This document shows positions 55,394 through 64,000 of a DNA stretch of 64,000 nt, piece by piece. The DNA lies in assembly GCA_903813345.2 (NCBI GenBank), contig CAIIXF020000006.1, positions 22,763,936 to 22,827,935 on the forward strand, written 5' to 3'. The position numbers were made by a program, and so were the translations under genes. The DNA comes from Owenia fusiformis. Its lineage: Eukaryota; Annelida; Polychaeta; Sabellida; Oweniidae. Every line of letters begins with the position of its first letter. Within the stretch, counting starts at the first letter, position 1. The notes below the pieces were generated by a model. That model was given only the letters and a program-made list of their open reading frames with translations, was not told where the DNA came from and did no database searches.

Positions 55394-55523
55394 ATACTAT
55401 ATAAGTATAGAAAATATGAGATTTCACATGAAATTCTGGCCATGATAGCATTGTAAATCCACAATCACATGCTTTAAAAGTTTTGGCGGATTTCACTTTG
55501 TTCCTCGCGTATATGGGTTTTGT

Positions 55524-56993
55524 TTGAGCACAGAATATACTATTTACAAAATACATGGTACATTTCAAATGTTCAGATTGCAGCAAATGGTAACACTGAG
55601 AACTGACCATAAGCCATTAATTAACATCAGTCAAAAGAACATTAATTACATGACACCAAGAATTCAAAGACTCATGTTAAAGCTTCAACGCTATGATTAT
55701 ATCATTGAATATGTACCAGGCAAGGAACTTTATATTGCAGATACACTCAGCAGAGCCAAAATGATGTCTAATATGAACACTATTGACACTTCAATTGATG
55801 ATGAAGTTAATATCTCAGTAAATAATGTTGTCAAATCATAACCCTACTCTGATGTGAAATTGAGAGAAATTGCCATGGAAACTACTAAGGATCCATATTT
55901 ACCCACAATCATGAACTATGTTCATATCTCAGATGAGAGATGAACTTACAGTTGTTAATGGACTTCTACTCAGAAACAAGTGTAGTGTAATACCAAAATC
56001 CATGAGATCTGAAATGTTAAGTCGTTTACATGAAGGACACTTATATTAGGTATTGAAAAATGTAGACGCATGGCCAGAGAAACATTTTATTGGCCAAACA
56101 TAAGCCAGGACATTACTGATATGGTCAACCGATGTGAAACATGCCAGACATTTAGATATAAGCAGCAGAAGCAACCGATGGTCACAGGTGATAATACCAC
56201 AACTCCTTGGGAGAAAGTAGCTGGAGATATATTCCATTTGTATGGAAAGAACTATCTTGTTATCATAGACTATTTCTCAAATTATCCAGAAATGGCCTTA
56301 CTGAATTCAATGACCAGCAATACAATTATCACACACACTAAATCCATATTTGCTAGACATGGAATTCCAGGTACAATGAGAGCTGAACATTCAAGTTCAA
56401 CATTCGAGAAGTTTGCCAAAGACTATGAATTCAACTTGACATTTTTGAGTCCTTACCATAGTCAAGGCAATGGTTAAGCTGAGAATGGAGTGAAGATCAT
56501 CAAAACACTACTTAAGAAAGCTATAAAATATGGCAAAGATCCTTATCTAGCACTCCTAGCACATAGGACAACCCCTCTTGAATGTGGTAAATCTCCTGCA
56601 GAGTTATTGATGGGTAGAAAGCTAAAAACAAAATTACCAAGTTGTGAAAGCCTACCTGAGAATAAAACTGTAAAGAAAAAACTAGAACTTAAAACAAAAC
56701 AGAAAAAGAACTGTGATAAAACAGCCAAAGTATTGCCAAACTTAGACATAGGTGATACTTTAAGAGTTAAGATCAGAAGTAAATCATGGGACACAAAAGC
56801 TAAAGTGCTCAGTAAGGAAACAGCAAGATCTTACAAGATTAAGACTGAGACAGGTGTTATGTACAGGAGAGACAGAGTGGATCTTCTTAAAACCTCAGAG
56901 ACTTTTAACATGAAACCATATTCACCAGAAGATGATCCATATATGCAAGAATATTTAGATGCTATGCCTTCTGTCAATGCTCCTTCCAAGTAA
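55524..56993 (+). pseudogene. Decayed Ty3/gypsy pol fragment (RNase H to integrase)
   Basis: The 5' part encodes the RNase H end (LRTDHKPLINI, YVPGKELYIADTLSRA). After a stop near 55840 and a frame change near 56046, the integrase zinc region (HEGH..CETC) and core appear. A stop codon at 56476-56478 splits the core, and the second catalytic Asp region is altered (RAEHSSSTF). The C-terminal part reads on to 56993. No gag, protease or reverse transcriptase is present in the window, so only the 3' half remains and it is not functional. Confidence 0.9.
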
Positions 56994-57656
56994 ATGCCCC
57001 AGTCCAGCCTATGCTCCCAAGTTCAAGTCCAAAGTCCCATAGTTCAAAGCTCCAAGTTAACCCTAATGCTCCTAGTCAACCAATCCCCCAGCCAGTTATT
57101 AGGAGATCTAGCAGAATATCAAAGCCACCTGATAGGTTCATTGAAAAGTTCTGAAACTGCATGTATTTTAAAAGTCAATAAACTTTATGATAGACTATGT
57201 ATACTCCCCCCCCCCCATTATAAGAGAAAATCTCTGGACATAGAAGTGCATACTCAACCAGCAGGAGCTACTAGAGTATACATACATGTAGTATATTTTA
57301 TTGTGTTAACTTTGCTTTGTAGCATTCAAGGTCTAATGAGACTTGAGTATAGACACTTTATCTAGTTTGAAAAAAGACTGGTATCCATCATAACATTGAA
57401 TCTGACATTGAGATAAACTCAGATGGATAAAGCACATTATTGTGTAATTAAGTTCTATACGTGTTCTTTAAAGTACACAAAAGAGACTTTATTGTGTAAA
57501 GAGACTTTATTTGTTTTCATACATTGCTGTACAAGGCTCACAGATAATACTTTACATTTTATTTACTAGGCTCATTAATAGGCTAGTGCGTATATCATAT
57601 TGTCATTTTCACTATAACATGTTTGGCTTTCACTTGTTTTTTTAAAGAAAGGAGGG

Positions 57657-58251
57657 TGTAACAATATGTATAACTGTGTCATTCACTATGATTGTGATTG
57701 TGATATTGTGTTTTCTCACAACCGGATGTTGTCATAATAAAAACGGCCTCCAAATAATAATTCTCGCCTATTTTCAAGGGTGTTGTTTAATATTAAAATG
57801 GATCACACACACACGTGTAGAAGTATGTACATCGATTATAAAAGAAGCCCCACGCTTGGTTTATCATAAGTTTATCCTTGGAATAAAATGTCGTTTAGTA
57901 TTCCCAGGTTTATCACAAGGAGGATTAGCTCCAAGAATTGACAGTCGATATTTTCCAACAATGAAAACGTCGAAATGTCGTTATTTCCGAAAAACCAATA
58001 TCTCGATCATATATTGTAAGTTTTTGAATTTTTCGTTAGGAAATGAGACCAAAATTCACGATTTAAATGTTGAAGTGAACAAGATGGCGGCTGTTTGAAT
58101 TCAAAGTTTGTCTCTCGACATGCCCATACATTGGACAGAATATCGATGTTGCACTTTGGGATCCAATCCTCCTTGAGTTTATCATAAATTTATTAAAAGC
58201 GTTTCTATGGTGTTTGTATACGTAGGCAGTGACATCAAGCACGTTGTTACA
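57657..58251 (+). repeat. Probable 3' LTR of the gypsy element
   Basis: A polypurine tract (AAAGAAAGGAGGG, ending 57656) is followed by TGTAACAATATG. The interval ends at ACGTTGTTACA, so the ends TGTAAC/GTTACA are inverted, as expected for an LTR. A TATAAAAG-like box lies near 57837. No 5' LTR is in the window for comparison, so the right border is a proposal. Confidence 0.55.
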
Positions 58252-58981
58252 TGTTGTACCAATGCGAGATCGATGCCAGCAAAATCATGGGGGCCAGGGA
58301 AACGGCAGCACAACTGGCTCCTGCAAATTATACGTACATTTGCATTAATCGTTGTATTCATTTTTCATGCATTCATAATATTAGGCTAATTCAAAGGATC
58401 TCTAAAGAAGCTTTTGCGTACGGATGGATTGGAGGGGGAGGGCAGTCGCCCCAAACGCCTCAAACGCCACTCCCTTTCGGACGGGCTTGTATGTAAGTAC
58501 AACCTATAAGATCTTCAAATCCCATACACAACTAAAACAATTCGGAACTAAGATATCTATCAAACCATAAAATACCAATCAAAAGAAAAAATTGCATTAT
58601 TGTATTGTATATCTTTGATTTTTCTGCTCATTTCTGCATTGCTTATTTCTGCATGTAAAACAACCTGATTTCCGAAATTCGAAAATCGTCCAAAAATTTG
58701 ATAAAATGCTTCAATCCAAATATTATTATTTTGATATCAAATAACATGATTAACTTCAAACATTGTCGTTTAATAAATGACGTTTTGAAGTAGTAGTTTT
58801 ATTTTCATACCAATAACAAAAAAGTTTTGCCCCATGTGCGCACTTCTTAGGACACATAAAATCGAAAAATTAAAACCCTAAAAATTTCCCCTCATTCTAT
58901 ATAGACATTCAATATTATTGTTTTTAATGTTTTTTAAATGCCAGTATGGTCCACTCGTGCAGGGCTCTAAAAACGACTTAC

Positions 58982-61900
58982 CTGAGCCACCCAGGGGGAA
59001 CAATCCATTCAGGAGAGAGCCTAAGGAACCCCCTGCTATTTGTGAGGTATTATTTGCTCCCGTGGTGTTAAAAGATCCTGTCGTGTTAACAGACCCCGTG
59101 GTTGTATCAGCTTCCGTGGCACCAGCGCCAGTGGTGCCAGCAGCTTCCGTGGTGCCAACGCCAGTGGTGCCAGCAGCTTCCGTGGCACCAGCGCCAGTGG
59201 TGCCAGCAGCTTCCGTGGCACCAGCGCCAGTGGTGCCAGCAGCTTCTGTGGTGCTAGTGCTAGCATCCGTTTCCACGCTAGCAATTGTGCAATTAACTGA
59301 AATTAATATTCACACATTGGAATAGACAAAGAGCTGATCTGAATTGGCAAATATCTCATCCTTTCCTTTTACGCTTCTCTTATCTATTTGAAGCTACAAT
59401 GAAAGTGAGGCAATTCACTAGTGACCTATTGCGTACTTTCCAACATAATAGGGGGTTTAAGCTTGCAATGTTTTTCACAACCTAAACGTGAACGGGAAAT
59501 ATTTGAGCGATACATTTGAATCTGTTATTCCCTGAAGATTTTTAAATAAAGAAACATATTGGAATAATTTCTCTGCCTTTATTTTGGATTATTTGATTAT
59601 ATATATATATAATATATATAAACGGAAAATAAATGATAACAGGGCGAATCTTAAAACAACTTTTATAAAATCTAGATGAAATCTACTTACGTCCATCCCC
59701 ATCAAATCCTGCGTCGCAAGTACACACGGAATAAACTGAGTCGTCTAGTTCTCTTCTCTTTCTCTTCGCGATTTCGTCATTACTATATATTTGTAAAGAT
59801 ACACACGTTGCATTTTCGTCACAACTTTTCGTGCAACCCTCCATGATTGGCAAGCAAACTGAAATGTTACACCATAAATAACATGACAAACAAATTCTAT
59901 CGAGTTGGTTTTGCATGCTGTACCTGGATGATGGTACCACCTTCACCATGATTGATGAAACTAACTCAATGTGGAATAATAATGTTATGTATTCTTCCTG
60001 TAAAGTAAGTAGCATCCGTGATTAGATTAATATTCCCTTTTTGTTATGGAAGATGTATCAACATTTGTAGTTATCGGACAGACGTTGTTCTCCATTTTGG
60101 CTGCAACTAACCCATGTCAATGTCATCCTGTTACGGAACAGTGATAGTACACAGAAAAGTTCAGATATGTCAACAACCTCCGATGACATGGTTATTACGA
60201 ACGTTTGCACACACAATATATAAACACGGACTTAAAGTCCGTGATATAAATATGTAATACAATACACAATATTCAATGTCGGACTAATTGGTCAAAATAG
60301 GGGCTCGGTATTCTCCGTCAGATTGAATCGGCAAAATTCGGTTGTATGGCTTACCTTTGGTTGTATGGCTTACCTTCGGCTGCATGGCCCAACCTCGATT
60401 GATTGGAAAAGATGCTGCCCCGTTTAAATACGTTTTTATTAAATGATAGGTCGATCAATATCTGAAATTTTATTTCATTTTTGAATGACCTTCAAAATCT
60501 CCAGTGTATCTTACTTCTAACTTACACATGCGAACTTTGAAATATATTTCTACAAGCGTTCGCCTGGTATATTCTATTACATCTTCTCAGCTTCTAAGTA
60601 CATGGGCTGAACTCGGTGGAAAAATATTTTTGTTAAAATTACCTTTTAATTTGAACGTTTTTAAGCTTCAAAATGAAAAATTCTCTGGTTTCAAACATTT
60701 TTACTCAATACTTACATCCGTCGCCGGCGAATCCCATGTCTCCATTTGCGATGTCAGATATTGTCGTACAATTCTCGTCCTCACATGGTTCTTCTATTGT
60801 GCAGGTATCTACACTAGTACAGCTCTTAACTAAAACACAAAAAACATCTTCAAGCTCACGTTAACAGCGGAATTTCCTCATGTTTTCATCGGGTGGTCCT
60901 CCTGTTTTCATCGGGGCCATTGGCACACCTTTAATGTTGTATTTTTCGCCCCCCCCCCCACAGTAGATATACTTGTGCAGTTATTTATCAATATGATCCG
61001 TTAGACTGTATGAGGTACGTCATTTTTGTCTTTATTATAACGCCCCCCCCCGAATTAGTGGTGGTGGTGGTCTCTTTGTACTCACTGTCCAGCTTTCGGA
61101 CTATCAATTCTAACTCGGCCATGAGAAGAAACCTTTTCAACAGTGTTACTCACCACATCTCACAGGATAGCGTCCGACGGAGTCTTCTACAGGACCATCA
61201 GGGCCCATATACGCCCAATTAGGTGATACAGGCGTCAACGATCCGGAATTAAAAGCCAATGGAAGGTTTTCACCGCCAATTTCATTTGATAATTCCCAAC
61301 TGCCTTCGCCAGTGAAATAAAGAAATGTTGCATTCTGGTCTGCCCACACTGATTGGTTTTCATGCTTGTTTTCAAGCCTTGTGAAATGGCCGTAGAGGCC
61401 GTTGATGAATTCAAAGTCGACTATTAAGGAGTCACACCCATCTGCAAATGAAATATCACTCAATGAACAATTATAAATAAAAGTCACATCAATAAAGATC
61501 GAACTCGTTACAATGTTGATATATACTCCTCAAAAAAAGTTAAGGACCACTTTTTTATTTTCACATAATTTTTTTCAATGTAGATAATGAGGTGCTATTC
61601 TTTCACGTTTTATTTGTCTAGATTGTGTTCTTATTGTAAAACAGAAATGAAACATTTTTCACTTCATTTGATGCCATTTTTTGGTGAGCACTTGGGCGGA
61701 TCTCAAAATGGACATACAGGATCAAAAGTCAAAATCGAGTATGGCCACCTCTAGCTGCAATAACAGCTTGACATCGCCGTCTCATCGAGTTTATGAGGTC
61801 ATTGACATCTCTTACATCCATAGCGTCCCATGCAGCCTCTAGAGCAATTGCTAGCTGCTGTATCCCACCTGGTTGAACTTCAAGCTCTTCAATACTCTTC

Positions 61901-63481
61901 CCCAACATGTCCCAGGTATGCTCAATCGGATTTAAGTCTGGTGATCTTGCAGGCCAGTCCATGTGGTCGATCCCATGGTCCTCTAGGTACTCGGTCACCA
62001 CCCTAGCTCGGTGGGGGCGGGCATTGTCATCCATAAAAACAAAGTTTTCCCCAGCATTTTCTGCAAAGGGTAACACAATGGGATCAATGACCTCATCCCT
62101 GTATCGTACGCCTGTCATTGATCCCCCGGGAACCACATACAGCCAAGTACGGTTATCATAGGAAATGCCTCCCCACACCATGATGCTGCCTCCCCCATAG
62201 CGGTCATGTTCTGTGCCACAAGCATCAGCATATCTCTCTCCTTGTCTTCTGTAGACTCTAACACGTCCATCATTGTGATCAAGAGTGAACCTGCTCTCAT
62301 CAGTGAACAGAACATGGCCCCACTGCTGTCAGGTCCATCTGACATGCTCACGGGCCCAGTTGAGACGGATTCTTCTGTGGGCAGGGGTCAGTGGGACACG
62401 CCTTACAGGCCTTCGGGCATGCATATTGGCTCTATGAAGTCTGTTACGGATGGTTTGAGTGGAAACAATGACTCCAGTAGCATCAGCAAAGGCATTATTG
62501 AGTCGACGGGCACTACTAAAGCGGTTGTGGAGGCTGAGATTCATCAAATAGCGGTCATTTCTGGGGGTTGTTGCAGATGGTCGGCCACTGCGGGGCCTCT
62601 CTGTGTATTGCCCTGTCTCCCGGTGCCGTTGGCTTGCTCGATTTATGACACTATGGGATACACCCATCACTTCACCTACCCTTCGCTGGCTAAAGCCAGC
62701 TTCCAGCATCCCTAGTGCTCTAGCAACCTCAGTTGCATTCAAGCGACGTCTTGGCATTGTCAAAATGTTGTCTGATTGTAAGTAATGTAAGCAGTAGTGT
62801 AAGTTATGCAAGAAAATGCATTTGACCCATTTTTTTACACTCCATGAGGTCAGTTCATGCCCCTAAAAACCAACAATTCAGGATGTGTAATGAACCAGAA
62901 CACATTATGCAATAACTGAAACTGATCATGTGTGCAGTTGATTTCAGTGTGATTGAGGGCACTCAGTGCAGTTATATAATAGCACTTTTAGCTGTAAACA
63001 ATGTCATTTGAAAAAGTTATACAAAAAGTAAAAAGTGGTCCTTAACTTTTTTTGAGGAGTATATGATCATGGGGCAAAATCTTCTCGAACCCGGACGTAT
63101 TGCCAATATGAAAATCAAATTGCAAGAAAGAATATAGCATACCGAATGTCTGTACAGTTGGACATCAAAATTTTAGCAATCTTGGAGAACGGGCCCAAAC
63201 AACATGTTGGTATTTCAAAATATGTCAATGAATAAAATCAAATATAAAGTCAAAAGCTAAATCTTACTTTAGAAGAATGCCCTTTGAATAGAATTTGAAG
63301 CAAGTTCAAATTTGACCTTGACAATGAAAAGTATTCCCGACCTAACACAAGAAGCAATATCAATGAATATACTCACATGCATCACCAGCGTAGTCAGATC
63401 TACATGCACATGTATAGCTGCCATCTGTTTCTGTACAATCTGCGTTGTCATCACAAGGATTGTTCGAACAATCACAATAAA
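58982..63481 (-). CDS. Gene B: EGF-rich extracellular protein with mucin-like repeat (partial)
   Basis: Five consecutive minus-strand exons, all starting and ending in phase 1: 63481-63377, 61441-61154, 60829-60716, 59858-59691 and 59296-58982. Exon 1 is an EGF module (CSNNPCDDNADCTETDGSY). Exon 2 is a domain of about 95 aa starting CDSLIVDFEFINGLYGHFTR, with SVWADQNATFLYFTGEGSWE and PNWAYMGPDGP; I know no name for it. Exons 3 and 4 are EGF-like (MGFAGDG; CDAGFDGDG), exon 4 with a basic KRKRR stretch. Exon 5 is Thr/Ala/Gly-rich (TEAAGTTGAGA repeats) and ends GGSLGSLLNGLFPLGGSG. The 5' end lies right of the window. The 3' end is unresolved: either another exon follows, or the frame reads on to a stop at 58878. 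Probably secreted or cell-surface. Confidence 0.8.
59108..59252 (-). repeat. 33-bp coding tandem repeat in gene B
   Basis: Four units of 33 bp encode 11-aa repeats TEAAGTTGAGA (one variant GTTGVGT). They are Thr-rich and likely O-glycosylated. Copies are nearly identical at the DNA level, so copy number probably varies between individuals. Confidence 0.9.
61526..63059 (-). mobile_element. Tc1-like transposon in a gene B intron
   Basis: The terminal inverted repeats begin CTCCTCAAAAAAAGTTAAGG and are perfect for 30 bp. TA flanks both ends. The element is 1534 bp and carries one transposase gene on the minus strand. It lies in the intron between gene B exons 63377 and 61441, with its coding strand the same as the gene. 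Confidence 0.96.
61729..62757 (-). pseudogene. Tc1-type DD34E transposase with one premature stop
   Basis: The frame starts at MPRRRLNATEV. It has paired HTH DNA-binding regions (ALGMLEAGFSQRRVGEVMG; a second near FSSARRLNNAF), a GRPS hook and the DDE core: LFTDESRF, MDDNARPHRA and SPDLNPIEHTW. There are 34 residues between the second Asp and the Glu (DD34E). A TGA at 62331-62329 interrupts the frame just before the first catalytic Asp. The frame is otherwise open over 343 codons, so the copy died recently, or the stop is a polymorphism or sequencing error. The transposase cannot be made in full as written. Confidence 0.95.
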
Positions 63482-64000
63482 CTGGAAAATAAATATGTGT
63501 TCAGTACATTGTTATGAGCGTAATGTATTGGTATTGTCAAAAGATATTAGAAGAAATATCCCTGAAATTTCATATGTATTCATCAAACGGTTCAGTTTGA
63601 AAGGTGTAGACAGGAGTTTCAAAACTAGATTTTGCACAGTTTATATTTTACACCCATTTCCCCGTACTTATCAGATTTGGACGGAGATCAAAAATGCGTT
63701 AACATTCACCCAGAATGCCGAGAAACTAATCATTTTTAGATTATTGTACAAAGAAACATCCCTGAAAAGGAGCACGTATGTTATCGCAAACAATTTCAGA
63801 AGGTTATATCTTGGATTATGACTATTTTCTGACAATGAAGACAAGTTTATCTTTTAGATCAATTCATTATCTCAAAGAAAATTATATACAGTAATAATAA
63901 AGTCAAACAAACTCGGAGATGTTTAACTAGCAATCAATCCATCAACACACTTTTCAAAGATGTTGACCTCATTTTCACCAAAAATGCAATCATGTTTTAC
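63482..64000. other. Right edge, intron of gene B
   Basis: No exon-like segment was seen on either strand. The ORF crossing 63312-63821 on the plus strand overlaps a gene B exon antisense and has no domain. The next upstream exon of gene B lies outside the window. Confidence 0.55.

Larger units (their letters stand above)
49120..58981. other. Region between gene A and the last visible gene B exon
   Basis: No cellular gene was recognised. It contains, in order, a GATGCGAGTAG element, three palindromic elements, two tandem copies of another palindrome, a LINE fragment and a gypsy remnant, each listed separately. The gene A promoter should lie just above 49119. Any further 3' exons of gene B should lie here, but none could be identified. 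At 49120-49650 and 58252-58870 I see no supported feature. Confidence 0.6.

Noticed and set aside
57676-58098. 140-codon ORF downstream of the gypsy integrase as an env-like gene
   Set aside because: It lies wholly within the proposed LTR and has no signal peptide/anchor layout or known motif.
58878-58981. Read-through end of gene B (stop at 58878) as its true C terminus
   Set aside because: A good GTAAGT donor at 58981-58976 argues for splicing, but no next exon was found, so neither end was asserted.

Overview
This is eukaryotic nuclear DNA from an invertebrate animal. Spliced genes with GT-AG introns are separated by AT-rich DNA packed with inverted-repeat elements. The gene set (PDHX, PGP, HPS5 and two secreted EGF-rich proteins, one with an IgGFc-binding domain) suits a lophotrochozoan or an invertebrate deuterostome, but the phylum cannot be fixed from the window alone.

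Layout, left to right. (1) 51-3307, plus: the last six exons of PDHX, the E3-binding subunit of mitochondrial pyruvate dehydrogenase, recognised by a lost catalytic histidine. (2) 3308-7851: intergenic, repeat-rich, ending in a 400-bp inverted-repeat element with NRF-1-like sites just upstream of the next start codon. (3) 7852-16381, plus: a complete eight-exon PGP (HAD phosphatase, 308 aa). Its first intron holds a 57-bp/171-bp repeat array that reverses orientation, and a hAT-like element with an 8-bp target duplication. (4) 16382-21079: intergenic, with several inverted-repeat elements, one nested precisely inside another. (5) 21080-37443, plus: a complete 25-exon HPS5 (BLOC-2 subunit, about 1870 aa), larger than the human protein and ending in a tail encoded by a 42-bp minisatellite. 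(6) 37444-43478: a LINE fragment, then a 2.2-kb element with 310-bp inverted repeats that carries a small C2H2 zinc-finger ORF, then foldback elements. (7) 43479-49119, minus: gene A, a complete nine-exon secreted protein (965 aa) with a signal peptide, DSL-like/EGF modules, an IgGFc-binding domain, a Thr/Pro-rich linker and an orphan Cys-rich tail. (8) 49120-58981: palindromic elements, a LINE 3' fragment and the decayed 3' half of a Ty3/gypsy element with a probable 3' LTR. (9) 58982-63481, minus: gene B, at least five exons, with EGF modules, an unnamed domain of about 95 aa and a mucin-like repeat. A Tc1-type transposon with one premature stop sits in its first visible intron.

PDHX, PGP and HPS5 are unrelated housekeeping or organelle-biogenesis genes that happen to be neighbours. 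Genes A and B share a strand, secretion-type modules and mostly phase-1 introns, so they may belong to a local family of extracellular or mucosal proteins. All exon models were built by eye; reading frame is preserved across every junction listed. Much of the novelty lies in the mobile DNA. Two nested insertions can be proved from internal empty-site copies, and two elements share CACCCT..GGTATA ends with 5-bp target duplications.
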